The translations under genes and the position numbers were made by a program. This document shows, piece by piece, positions 51,201-59,564 of a DNA stretch of 64,000 nt (the first letter of the stretch is position 1; every line of letters starts with the position of its first letter). The stretch spans positions 62,001 through 126,000 of the forward strand of contig CANQKW010000004.1 in the NCBI GenBank assembly GCA_947624555.1, read 5' to 3'. The DNA is from an uncultured Clostridia bacterium (GTDB lineage: Bacteria; Bacillota; Clostridia; Oscillospirales; Ruminococcaceae). The notes under the pieces are model-generated. The model was not told where the DNA came from. It ran no database searches and worked only from the letters and a program-made list of their open reading frames with translations.

Positions 51201-51773
51201 ATGCCGCCGACAGCAAAAATCACAAAAGAGATGATCATAGACGCAGCTTTTGAGGTTGCAAGAACCAAAGGAGCAGAAAAAATCAACGCTCGTACCGTTT
51301 CAAAAAAGCTGAATTGTTCGACGCAGCCTGTTATGTACCATTTTGCAACTATCGAGGAATTAAAAAAAGCCGCCTATGAAAAAACAGGAGAATTTCACAC
51401 CGAATATCTTCTGAAAATTTCCAAAACTCAAAAAAATGCTATGCTTGAAATCGGGCTTAATTATATACGATTTGCAGTCGAAGAACCTTATTTATTCCGC
51501 TTTCTGTTTCAATCGGGCTTTGCCAAAGAAAACAGCATAATTGAAATGATAAATTCCGAGGAGCTTACGCCTGTTCTTTCGGTAATGCAAAAAGCTATGA
51601 AATTAAACGCCGAACAGACCAAAAATGTTTTTATTACGCTTGCAATGTTCGTACACGGATATGCAAGCCTTATTGCCAACAATTCTTTTGAATTTGATGA
51701 AGAACTTGCAGCGGCGCATCTGGGTCAGGTATATAAAGGCGCAATTTCGGCTATACGGGAGGAAAAAATATGA
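51201..51773 (+). CDS. TetR/AcrR family transcriptional regulator
   Basis: A 190-residue regulator with the N-terminal TetR helix-turn-helix (ITKEMIIDAAFEVARTKG, INARTVSKKLNCSTQPVMYHF) and a helical ligand domain. The start at 51201 follows AAGGAGAA; an ATG at 51162 lies inside the promoter region. It overlaps the following protease gene by 4 bases and presumably represses its own operon through the palindrome at 51143-51177. Confidence 0.9.
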   Translation: MPPTAKITKEMIIDAAFEVARTKGAEKINARTVSKKLNCSTQPVMYHFATIEELKKAAYEKTGEFHTEYLLKISKTQKNAMLEIGLNYIRFAVEEPYLFRFLFQSGFAKENSIIEMINSEELTPVLSVMQKAMKLNAEQTKNVFITLAMFVHGYASLIANNSFEFDEELAAAHLGQVYKGAISAIREEKI

Positions 51774-52429
51774 AAAAAACCAAACTGCATACGGCGGTAA
51801 TTATCCTTGTCATTGTGATGATAATTTTATCATTTACAAATCTTCTTAATTTGCAGATAAACGGCGAGCCGCTGAAATTGGCAGGATTATCTGTTATAAT
51901 AGGAATAATTGCCTATTTTACTACCTGCAAAACAAACGAAAGCAAAAACGAAGGATTTAATATCAAAACATTTATCGGTTCGCTCAAAAACAAAACCGTA
52001 ATAATGCTCATTTTGCTTACGCTGATAGTGAATGTGATAAGTTTTGTTACCGCAAAATTATGCCTTCCTGCGTATGTTGAGCATATACTTAAAAGATCAG
52101 GCGATTTATTGGATTTCGCAAATTTGCCGATTATGCTCTTAGAACTCGTTGTTTTTGCGCTTGGAGAGGAAATCGCCTGGCGAGCGTTTTTCCAGAAACA
52201 GACTTCAAAAATAATACCGTTTGTGCCGTCGCTGATACTCACGTCGATTTTATTCTCACTCGGACATTTCAATTTCGGAGAGCCGATAATTGTATTTTTC
52301 GATTTGCTGTTTGTTTTTTTAGACTCGATAATTTACGGCATAATTTTCAAAAAAACCGACAACGCCTGGTGCAGTTTTTCAGCGCATTTTCTCGCAAATT
52401 TGCTTAGTGCGGTTTTGTATGTGCTGTAA
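51770..52429 (+). CDS. CPBP-family intramembrane metalloprotease
   Basis: A 219-residue polytopic membrane protein with about six helices. The CPBP (Abi/CAAX protease) motifs are EEIAWRAFF (EExxxR), SLGHFNFG (the H of motif 2) and HFLANLL (HxxxN-like) near the end. Members cleave prenylated or bacteriocin-related peptides or give self-immunity; here the substrate is unknown. Coregulated with the TetR gene by overlap (ATGA). Confidence 0.87.
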   Translation: MKKTKLHTAVIILVIVMIILSFTNLLNLQINGEPLKLAGLSVIIGIIAYFTTCKTNESKNEGFNIKTFIGSLKNKTVIMLILLTLIVNVISFVTAKLCLPAYVEHILKRSGDLLDFANLPIMLLELVVFALGEEIAWRAFFQKQTSKIIPFVPSLILTSILFSLGHFNFGEPIIVFFDLLFVFLDSIIYGIIFKKTDNAWCSFSAHFLANLLSAVLYVL

Positions 52430-52464
52430 AATTACGGATTAAAAGAAAATTCTATCAAAACCCC

Positions 52465-52493
52465 TTGACAAAAGATGTAAGTGGTGTTATAAT
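52465..52493 (+). promoter_or_regulatory. promoter of the structured leader and surface protein
   Basis: Perfect consensus: TTGACA (52465-52470), 17-base spacer ending TGT, TATAAT (52488-52493). Predicted transcription start near 52500. Confidence 0.85.
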
Positions 52494-52499
52494 TTAAGG

Positions 52500-52656
52500 T
52501 GCTACACAACCGAATATTTTGTCTGTAAAGGTTGCACTATATCCTTTGGTAAAAGTGCAAGCTCTTTTCGTGCATCCTTTATAGACGGAACACGGTTGTG
52601 TAGCAGCAATGAGCTATGCATTTTTGCAGTGCGTAGCTTCGGCTGCGCACTTTTTT
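52500..52656 (+). ncRNA. structured 5' leader RNA, candidate riboswitch or attenuator of unknown class
   Basis: P1 is a perfect 12-bp stem, GCTACACAACCG (52501-52512) with CGGTTGTGTAGC (52593-52604). P2 is an 11-bp stem, 52521-52531 with 52576-52586 (GTCTGTAAAGG/CCTTTATAGAC, one G-T pair). P3 is 7 bp, TTGCACT (52532-52538) with AGTGCAA (52554-52560), with a 15-base loop. The expression platform has two exclusive pairings: AGCTATGCA (52612-52620) with TGCGTAGCT (52630-52638), or the terminator AGTGCGTAGC (52628-52637) with GCTGCGCACT (52642-52651) followed by T5. I do not recognise the aptamer class. Confidence 0.75.
52628..52656 (+). terminator. conditional terminator in the leader
   Basis: A 10-bp stem AGTGCGTAGC/GCTGCGCACT with a TTCG tetraloop and a T-run. 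Its 5' arm is also claimed by the upstream antiterminator pairing, so termination is probably regulated. Confidence 0.8.
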
Positions 52657-52722
52657 ATTTGCGGAGAATTTTGCGCAGTATTACATTATAACATTCCGCA
52701 AAAGAATATGGAGGAAAAGAAC

Positions 52723-54189
52723 ATGAAATTTAAAAGGACAGCCGCATCGGTGCTGGCGGCTCTGACTGCGGTAAGCGCAGTTTCGGTGTGCGCATTCGCA
52801 GAGGAAAACAAGGTAGAACTGACAACGCTTGACTTAACGGACGAAATGAAGTATATGGAATATTTAGGAGACGGATATTTCTTATATGGTTCAAACGCTG
52901 CTTATATCGACGGTTTTGTTCATCTCGAAAAGGACGACAATGGCGAACTTACCTTTACCGATGTTGAAACCGATATTGATTTCAGCGAAAAAAATATTGC
53001 TTGGTGGAACGGTAATAATGACGGAAATGGCGAATATTTCCAGTTGTATAAAAAAGATGAAAATGGCAACGTTGCAAAAAGATATGTCATGCACATTGAC
53101 GCAGCAGCCAACAAGGTGACAACAGCTTACACCATGCCGGCAGATTGGAGCTATACAGCAGATGATGGATATACGGTCGCAATAGACGGTGATTCTTATG
53201 TTGTATACGACCCTAAAGGAAAAGTCAAATCAACACAGGCAAACAAAACAAATCCCGGCTATTACGGTGTTACTGCTTCAATGTATGGCAACAAATATGC
53301 CGGATATTATATTGAAAAAAGTAATGAAAAAGTTGTTGAAGATAGCGGAGACAGATTTGTATACAATGATTATACCTTATACGGAATTGACAAGAAAGGA
53401 AAACTTGTTGAACTGTACACCAAAAATGCTAATGGTATGGTGTTACACGAAGGTTCTAACTTTGTACTTTTACAAGGAGTTGAAGTAATTTACCCCGACG
53501 ATGGTGGAATTATTTATCACAGATATCTTACTTATATCAATTTGGAAACCGGCGAAATCACTGAAGATCCTGTTGAAATATTTGATGATGTCGAAAGCCA
53601 AGCAATTTATAACGATAAAGTGATTTTATCGGTAGATAAAAAGCAGTATTTATATGATATAAAGACTCAAGAACCTGTCAATGATAAGAAATATAAATAC
53701 ATTTACACCTGTGACGAGGGCAAAACCTATCGTGTTCAGAACACCGACGACAAGTGGGGCTATCTTGACGAAAACGGCGAAGAAATCGGCGAGTGGTACG
53801 ACGATGCAGATGCATTCTACGGCGACTATGCCCCCGTTGTTAAAGACGGCAAGGGTTATCTTATCGACAGAAACTTCAACCGTGTTTCCGATATGATAGA
53901 CGCAACGGGCGTTTATTCTTTCGACGATGACTTATTCCAATTTAGAAACGGCGAAACCGATAACGTATTCGCAACTTACAATTCGACTGAACCTGCTCCT
54001 TCCGACGATACTTCCGAGCCTGCTGACGACACTTCCGAGCCTTCCGACGACACTTCCGAGCCTGCCGACGACACTTCCGAGCCTGCCGACGTAAACAACC
54101 CCGAAACGGGCGTTGGCGGCGTTTCCCTGACCTTTGGTCTTGCGGCACTCGCGGGAGCGGCTGTTGTCGTTTACCGCAAAAAGAGATAA
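52723..54189 (+). CDS. cell-wall-anchored surface protein with WG-like repeats and NPETG sorting signal
   Basis: A 488-residue protein. Signal peptide about 1-27 (TAASVLAALTAVSAVSVCAFA). The body is beta-rich with repeated DKWGYLDENGEEIGEW and KGYLIDRNFNRVSD segments, like WG/KWG repeats. A linker of tandem DDTSEP(A/S) repeats follows, then NPETG, a hydrophobic stretch and the tail VVYRKKR, which is a sortase signal of the NPxTG type. The start at 52723 follows GGAGG; an upstream in-frame ATG lies inside the leader RNA. Expression should be governed by the leader RNA. The function is unknown and the repeats suggest binding. Confidence 0.86.
   Translation: MKFKRTAASVLAALTAVSAVSVCAFAEENKVELTTLDLTDEMKYMEYLGDGYFLYGSNAAYIDGFVHLEKDDNGELTFTDVETDIDFSEKNIAWWNGNNDGNGEYFQLYKKDENGNVAKRYVMHIDAAANKVTTAYTMPADWSYTADDGYTVAIDGDSYVVYDPKGKVKSTQANKTNPGYYGVTASMYGNKYAGYYIEKSNEKVVEDSGDRFVYNDYTLYGIDKKGKLVELYTKNANGMVLHEGSNFVLLQGVEVIYPDDGGIIYHRYLTYINLETGEITEDPVEIFDDVESQAIYNDKVILSVDKKQYLYDIKTQEPVNDKKYKYIYTCDEGKTYRVQNTDDKWGYLDENGEEIGEWYDDADAFYGDYAPVVKDGKGYLIDRNFNRVSDMIDATGVYSFDDDLFQFRNGETDNVFATYNSTEPAPSDDTSEPADDTSEPSDDTSEPADDTSEPADVNNPETGVGGVSLTFGLAALAGAAVVVYRKKR
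54001..54090 (+). repeat. tandem DDTSEPA repeats
   Basis: A 21-base unit (GACGACACTTCCGAGCCTGCC and variants) repeated about four to five times, encoding the DDTSEP(A/S) wall-spanning linker before the NPETG motif. Confidence 0.85.
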
Positions 54190-54222
54190 TCGTTAAATCT
54201 TCATCATTTTATTATATTCCTC

Positions 54223-54258
54223 AAACGCACCCCGATAATTCGAGGTGCGTTTTTTTTT
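54223..54258. terminator. terminator after the surface protein gene
   Basis: AAACGCACC/GGTGCGTTT stem (54223-54231 with 54244-54252) with a 12-base loop, followed by T9 in total. Confidence 0.85.
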
Positions 54259-54416
54259 GCTTTTTGGGATTTTTGCAAGTCAAAAAGACGGCTGATTTTT
54301 TTACCCGGATTAAATATTGCCGTGCGGAAATGTCGTTTGTCACCACCGGCAGCAAAGACGATCTTACCAAAACGCCGCAACAACTGCCGAATAATATCAC
54401 ATTTACAAAATCTCGG

Positions 54417-57400
54417 TTATTGATTATTTCCTAAAACATCCCCCTTGATTTTGTTCAGGACAATTTCCGCATCGAACTCCGGAGGCGTCATCTTAAAGTC
54501 GTGACTTTTTTGCTGCAAATTGTTTTCTTTTATCTGAAAGCTTCGCAGCTTACCTATATCTATCTGACCTACGAGAATGGTGCTGTTAATTCCGCCCTTG
54601 GTACGCAGAATGTCCATTTCTTCTGTTTTAGACGGCTTTGTTATGCGGCTGTCACCGTATTCCGATGAATTGACCTGAACGCAGTAACAATGTATATCAC
54701 GGCTAAGGGACTCAAGAATGTTGCTGTAATAATTAGTATCCTTGTTCCATTCAATTGCGACAAGGAAGTCTGCGTATGACTGGAAAATAGCTCTGTCCCT
54801 TACAGATGCCAGCTCATAGCAGCAATATACGGGGAAATAACAGTCATTCCATTTGTAAAGCTCATATGTATTTCCTTCAATACCGTTAAGCCTGTAGCCT
54901 CTGATGAGTTCCTTTTCCTGTGGAGAAAGATAGTTTTTAAGATGAAAACAAATATTTGCACAGCTATAATTGTACTTGCGATTAATGAATGGAAGAATGA
55001 CAGCCGTCAGATTAAACACCTTTTTGTCAAAAACAATGTGCTCTACTCCCGTGACAACAGCCATATTACTCTTGGCACAGGTTCTTGCAAGTATTGTTAG
55101 CCATTCAAACGGAACATATGATTCCGGCATTACCAGCATATCTGCGTGCTGGTCAATTGCGGCATTTACTACATCTACAAGTTCCTTGTATCGTTTATAG
55201 CTGCGATTAGGATTGCCTTTTATCAGCTTATCAAAGTTGTCGTATGAAAGCGATACATTTGCAACAGCTATTTTAAGCGAAGATTTTTTGAAAGAACCTG
55301 CTGATACAAGATAAGTTTTTTTCATTTCTTTTTTATTCTTTGTCTTGTTTCTAATATAAACTGCTTTTACCATATCTTCTAATATATAAGATTTAAATTT
55401 TTTTTGTGGGCAAAAATTATATTTCACAAACCTATTGGCTTGACTTTTAATCATACCTGTTATATCACGGAAGTTTTCAGAATCTTTCTTCATCTGCTCC
55501 AGACTTGATATAATGGAAATATCATACATACTGATAATATACGGATAATAGCGATATTTTGATTTCCAATTGTCCTTCTTGATGTGTGAAACAGCATCTT
55601 GAAAACGGGTAAGATTTACATCGAATTTGTTGTTTAGCTTGTCTTGTTCGATAAGGTCGATAAAGATCGGCATAACAGACTTGTCCATCATTTTAGTTTT
55701 GAGATACTTCAAACAAATTAGTTTTATGTCATCTTTTGAAAAAGGAAAATCACTTCCTATGTCAATGCTTTTTATTGCTTCAGCGACTTTTGGTCCCCAA
55801 ACCAACGAAAATGCTCGACAAATTGCGGAATAAAGATATGAATACAACGTTTCTTGCATCTCAGACAAAGTGTTTTTGTTATCATCTGAAAGGTTTGTAC
55901 TCGAAATGGAGTTTAAAACCTTGTTAATAAAATCCACAGCAGCGGAGAATGAGTTGTCTACCACAAAAGCCTCAATTATTCTCTCCCACATATCATAATA
56001 CCGGATGATAATTCGAGGGGTGAAGATTATATTTATATCATTGATAAACTGATACTCTCCTCTGTCACTTATCATACTGCCTATTCTGAGGTGTTTGCTA
56101 AGGAACTTTGATAATTCGTATTTGTCCAGGCTGATGCTCTTTATCCCTCTGAATTTGTTCGGACTTTCTTCATTTACCAAATGATAAATGTTGCCGTAAT
56201 CATCGTCACTATAAAAGGTTTCATCATCGGGCATATGTCTAAATTCACTGGCATTTATCGCAATTTTTTTCTTGAAACAGGTTATAAGCGCATCGGATTC
56301 TCCACTCTTGAAGTAGAAAATGTTTACCTTACTATTTTGCAGCAGTATCTTGCCATTTCCTTTAGAATGGTATTTGGGATTAACCCTATATATTATCTGG
56401 GACACATCGGGTTCTTCTGCTGCTGCTTTTTTGGTTTCTTCTTTATCTTCTATCAGCAGAGCATTTTCCTGTGATGATAGTTCTTTATTCATACCGCACC
56501 ACTTTGAACATTGCGTCAGTAATAAAGAGATGATATCATCTCTTTTGATAATGCCCTTTGCTGCTTTTTCGTAAAGGTCGCTGTTCTTCTCAACCTTGTC
56601 AATGATGAGAATGTCATCGACATATCTTCCGTAGTATATCGGATTCCAGCCATCGGAAACAGCTTTGTCAAAGGCATTGAGATACCAATTGGATAAGACA
56701 TTTGACGGAAGAAATCCTATTGGAAGGATGGTTCTTCCCTCACTTGCAGCACATTTCTTTGAATAAACATCAAAAACTTTAAAAATAAACTCTGAAAGAT
56801 TCTCAACAAGCTCTCGGTTTTCATCACTATACGAATTTATTTCCAAATTATCAATAATCTGTTTTTTGACTTCATCATTCATATCAACAGAGTAGTAATA
56901 ACGCTTAAAATCCATTGTAATAACGGCAACATCCTGATTTGACTTGAGATGCCATAACGCCTGATCCAGTGCCTTATCGCGCCAGCTCTCATACTGCTGA
57001 AAATAAGGTTCAAACAAATAGGGCGAGTAGGTACACTCATTGCTGAATTCACTTCTGAGGTTTTTGCGAATTCGGTTGCCATAGGAGTGCTCATAAATCT
57101 GCTCGTCTATTTTATATCCTGCCATCATTAGCCATAAAACTCCAAGAATATGACCTTTGACATCCATATCTATGAAATACTGAAGTTCTTTCACAGTAAT
57201 ATCCTTTTCCGTAAAGTTGAAAAGGACATTTGAGTCCTCAGTTTTAGAATGTTCAAGTGTTTTAGGAAAAACCCTACAATTTATACCATCACAAATACTA
57301 CTGCATAGTGATTCAAAGTCGTTTATTAAATCGTTACTCAAATTAATGAATTTATTATCATCTTCATTAACGTTATGCTCTACTTCCCATTTAACAAGTT

Positions 57401-57488
57401 CCTGTCTGAGGATGAGCTGAGTTTTATCATAATACACACTGGATTTCAGTTTCTTGTATGCTATTTTTAATAATTCAATTATTTCCAT
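54417..57488 (-). CDS. defence-associated reverse transcriptase fused to a nitrilase domain (DRT1/UG1-like)
   Basis: A 1,023-residue fusion. The N-terminal half is a reverse transcriptase: motif A with Asp193 in ITMDFKRYYYSVD, motif B ILPIGFLPSNVLSN (254-267) and the catalytic YVDD (289-292) in YYGRYVDDILII. A helical region of about 400 residues follows. Residues about 735-985 are a carbon-nitrogen hydrolase (nitrilase) domain with a full Glu-Lys-Cys triad: Glu789 (VMPESYVPFEW), Lys851 (FHLKNYLSPQEKE), Cys890 (YCCYELASVRDRA). This architecture matches the UG1 group, DRT type 1, reported to protect bacteria from phage. The start at 57488 follows TAGGAGAA; an ATG at 57515 is before it. The gene is AT-richer than its neighbours, suggesting transfer. 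Confidence 0.9.
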   Translation of the reverse strand: MEIIELLKIAYKKLKSSVYYDKTQLILRQELVKWEVEHNVNEDDNKFINLSNDLINDFESLCSSICDGINCRVFPKTLEHSKTEDSNVLFNFTEKDITVKELQYFIDMDVKGHILGVLWLMMAGYKIDEQIYEHSYGNRIRKNLRSEFSNECTYSPYLFEPYFQQYESWRDKALDQALWHLKSNQDVAVITMDFKRYYYSVDMNDEVKKQIIDNLEINSYSDENRELVENLSEFIFKVFDVYSKKCAASEGRTILPIGFLPSNVLSNWYLNAFDKAVSDGWNPIYYGRYVDDILIIDKVEKNSDLYEKAAKGIIKRDDIISLLLTQCSKWCGMNKELSSQENALLIEDKEETKKAAAEEPDVSQIIYRVNPKYHSKGNGKILLQNSKVNIFYFKSGESDALITCFKKKIAINASEFRHMPDDETFYSDDDYGNIYHLVNEESPNKFRGIKSISLDKYELSKFLSKHLRIGSMISDRGEYQFINDINIIFTPRIIIRYYDMWERIIEAFVVDNSFSAAVDFINKVLNSISSTNLSDDNKNTLSEMQETLYSYLYSAICRAFSLVWGPKVAEAIKSIDIGSDFPFSKDDIKLICLKYLKTKMMDKSVMPIFIDLIEQDKLNNKFDVNLTRFQDAVSHIKKDNWKSKYRYYPYIISMYDISIISSLEQMKKDSENFRDITGMIKSQANRFVKYNFCPQKKFKSYILEDMVKAVYIRNKTKNKKEMKKTYLVSAGSFKKSSLKIAVANVSLSYDNFDKLIKGNPNRSYKRYKELVDVVNAAIDQHADMLVMPESYVPFEWLTILARTCAKSNMAVVTGVEHIVFDKKVFNLTAVILPFINRKYNYSCANICFHLKNYLSPQEKELIRGYRLNGIEGNTYELYKWNDCYFPVYCCYELASVRDRAIFQSYADFLVAIEWNKDTNYYSNILESLSRDIHCYCVQVNSSEYGDSRITKPSKTEEMDILRTKGGINSTILVGQIDIGKLRSFQIKENNLQQKSHDFKMTPPEFDAEIVLNKIKGDVLGNNQ

Positions 57489-57574
57489 ATTATGTTCTCC
57501 TAATATCAAAAGCATTTACTAAAGCAACAGCGCACGATTATACAATGATAATTCAAAATAAAGGCACATTCAGT

Positions 57575-57605
57575 GAATAATTGTGCGGTATAGCCTTAAT
57601 TATTC
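57575..57605. promoter_or_regulatory. inverted repeat upstream of the RT gene
   Basis: GAATAATT (57575-57582) and AATTATTC (57598-57605) with a 15-base spacing, between the XRE gene and the RT start. A minus-strand TATAAT (57545-57540) with poor -35 lies between it and the RT start, so this may be an operator or a weak internal promoter region. Confidence 0.45.
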
Positions 57606-57659
57606 TTATTTACTATACACAAAGAATATAAAGTATTTTTTGAGCAATCACCCTATTCA

Positions 57660-58007
57660 TTATTCCTTCTTTATCTCCTTCTGCTTGTCATATAATTGTT
57701 CCATAAACTGCTCCACCCTTCCCTTATTGCGTTCACTTAGCCGTAAAAACATCTTAATAATCATTTCCTCATCAGGGGTTAGCTTGCTGCAGGCAACGGA
57801 GCGAGTACAATCTGTGCGTCCGGCAATATAATCTACACTCACATTGTAATAATCCGCCAATATAACCGCAAAATCAAGGGGAACCGAGTGTTTTCCCTGC
57901 TCGTAATTGGTGTAGGTTGTTTTATGCATATTCAACTCTTTACAAAGAGCGTCTTGTGTCAAATCTCTGTCTTCCCGAAGGTCGCGTATTCTATGATAAT
58001 GGCGCAT
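57660..58007 (-). CDS. XRE-family transcriptional regulator next to the RT-nitrilase gene
   Basis: A 115-residue protein with a Cro/C1-type helix-turn-helix (RIRDLREDRDLTQDALCKELNMHKTTYTNYEQGKHSVP in shorter blocks: LTQDALCKELNMHK, TTYTNYEQGK) and a charged C-terminal helix. It is upstream of and in the same direction as the RT-nitrilase gene, 171 bases away, and probably controls it. The start at 58007 follows GGGGAGG; an ATG at 58028 is less likely. Two direct repeats upstream (58082-58132) are candidate binding sites. Confidence 0.88.
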   Translation of the reverse strand: MRHYHRIRDLREDRDLTQDALCKELNMHKTTYTNYEQGKHSVPLDFAVILADYYNVSVDYIAGRTDCTRSVACSKLTPDEEMIIKMFLRLSERNKGRVEQFMEQLYDKQKEIKKE

Positions 58008-58439
58008 ATCGTCCTCCCCGTCCATCAAAGAGTACTTTTATACTTTTTTTAAAAAATTATAACATTTTTGTGTTAATATTTTCGACAAAATACAACAAAT
58101 AATGTATAATAATATCGAAGAATACAACAAACTAACACTTGCTATTTTATATATTTCACAAATAAATATTTGACATTTTACCTTTACAATTAAAACCGAT
58201 AAACATAGTCACGCAGTTTCTTAAATCAGCTGCTTAGCGCTGCAGATGGACAATTATCAATTATCTGCAGCTCTATTTTCAAGGAGATCATATGTGAAAA
58301 AAATATTAAATATTTTGCACCGTCAACTGTGCTTTCGCTGACGGATGAATTTTTTGCTTGATAAAGGGGCAGCATTAACGGCGATTTTTACATTTCGGGC
58401 AATACAACATTTTTTAATGGCACGTTTACCGAATTTCAG
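58008..58439. other. AT-rich region upstream of the defence locus, with possible gene remnants
   Basis: About 430 bases without a full gene. It holds the direct repeats and promoter-like sites (58082-58132), an inverted repeat GCTGCAGAT/ATCTGCAGC (58239-58247 with 58263-58271), and an AAGGAGA site (58280-58286) followed by GTG and only 15 codons (MKKILNILHRQLCFR). From about 58366 a short open stretch reading DFYISGNTTFFNGTFTEFQ has no start. These look like remnants of a lost gene, but this is uncertain. Confidence 0.4.
58082..58132. promoter_or_regulatory. paired direct repeats, candidate XRE operators
   Basis: TCGACAAAATACAACAAA (58082-58099) and TCGAAGAATACAACAAAC (58115-58132), 33 bases apart, i.e. 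about three helical turns. A plus-strand promoter-like TCGACA-N17-TATAAT (58082-58110) is embedded between them. On the minus strand they lie upstream of the XRE gene, whose likely -10 is TATAAT near 58055-58060. Confidence 0.55.
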
Positions 58440-59291
58440 TCATTCAACTCTATAATGACCCACCCGTCTTTCCTGCCAATCCTTCCGCAAAAAATCAACG
58501 AAATCAGAAAGCTCAAATTCTGCGATATATTGAACAGGATTATCTGTTGTGCTGGTGATAACATTTTCAGATATTTTTGTTACTTCAACAACATTGTTTG
58601 CACAGATTTCCGAGTATTCTCTTCTTACAAGCGCAATCAGCTCGTCGCTGTTGTCGTCAATATCAAAACGGAAGAAATATCCTGCCCCGGATTGCGTTAT
58701 ATCACTTTCTTCAGCCTTGTTAAACAGCGCCACAGTGAATTTTTCTCCCGGCGCATAAGGCGGGTCACCTGCTCTTTGATATACAGGGTCGTAAGAAGAA
58801 AGAGCAATATATAATTCTTTGCTGCAATCTTCTCCCGTAATCAAATCTTTGATCGCTTTAACTTTATAAATGACGCCAAGACCGTAGTGAACTCCGTCGT
58901 ATTCCAAACCGTTCAATTTATAATACCAGTCTTTAAATCCCTGTAATTTTTCACAGTCGGACAATTTCATCAGCTCAATCGCTTCAACAAGATAATACGA
59001 GTCAAGCCCATTATTCATAGGACTTGTCATAGTTTCCATAACCTCGTCATAGGTAATCGGTGCGCCTGTAGTGGGAATTTCCTCGATAATTTCTTTAAAC
59101 ACATCGTCATAATAAGCGCCTTGTTTTTGCGTTTCTTCGCCGGTGCTTTCGGACAAAGAAGATGTTTCTTCGCTTATCTGCGAACTATCCGCTGCGTCGC
59201 TGCCCTGCAATGCCGGTTCATTGCTGCTGCACGCCGTTGTGTTAAGTAAAACTAAAAATAGTGCGAGTAAAGGCAAAATATGCTTTTTCAA
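58440..59291 (-). CDS. lipoprotein of unknown function
   Basis: A 283-residue protein with lipobox NTTAC (Cys at about 21), a Ser/Glu-rich spacer (about 22-60) and a mixed alpha/beta domain containing YYDDVFKEIIEEIPTTGAP, EAIELMKLSDCEKLQGF and FFRFDIDDNSDELIALV. I do not recognise the family. It appears monocistronic, with 273 bases of AT-rich sequence upstream that show only a poor promoter. The body resembles uncharacterised lipoproteins common in Oscillospiraceae. Confidence 0.78.
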   Translation of the reverse strand: MKKHILPLLALFLVLLNTTACSSNEPALQGSDAADSSQISEETSSLSESTGEETQKQGAYYDDVFKEIIEEIPTTGAPITYDEVMETMTSPMNNGLDSYYLVEAIELMKLSDCEKLQGFKDWYYKLNGLEYDGVHYGLGVIYKVKAIKDLITGEDCSKELYIALSSYDPVYQRAGDPPYAPGEKFTVALFNKAEESDITQSGAGYFFRFDIDDNSDELIALVRREYSEICANNVVEVTKISENVITSTTDNPVQYIAEFELSDFVDFLRKDWQERRVGHYRVE

Positions 59292-59564
59292 AAAATTCCT
59301 TTCTGTTTTAATGTCCTTTGCAGCATCGTTTTTTAGATTTTAGGACTTGTTACCCTACTGTTTCCTCTGCGCTGTAAATAGTGACTATAATTTATTTCGG
59401 ACGCATCGTCAAATCCCTTTCCTTAATTTTCTGAGGTTTTTGTCCCTCTATAAATATATCTGTTTTTTTCGACAATTAGGGAACATAACTATTGAAATTT
59501 TTATAAACTTTAGCGCTTTTGCTAAAGCAGGTAAGCTTTCTTTGTCTAAACCGCCGTATACATT

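Noticed and set aside
54260-54416. Open reading in several frames between the surface protein terminator and the RT stop
   Set aside because: All frames are open because of base composition. No start, ribosome binding site or family resemblance.
54417-57488. Group II intron or retron reverse transcriptase
   Set aside because: No intron RNA domains or msr/msd-like RNA are seen nearby, and the C-terminal domain is a nitrilase rather than a maturase or HNH domain.
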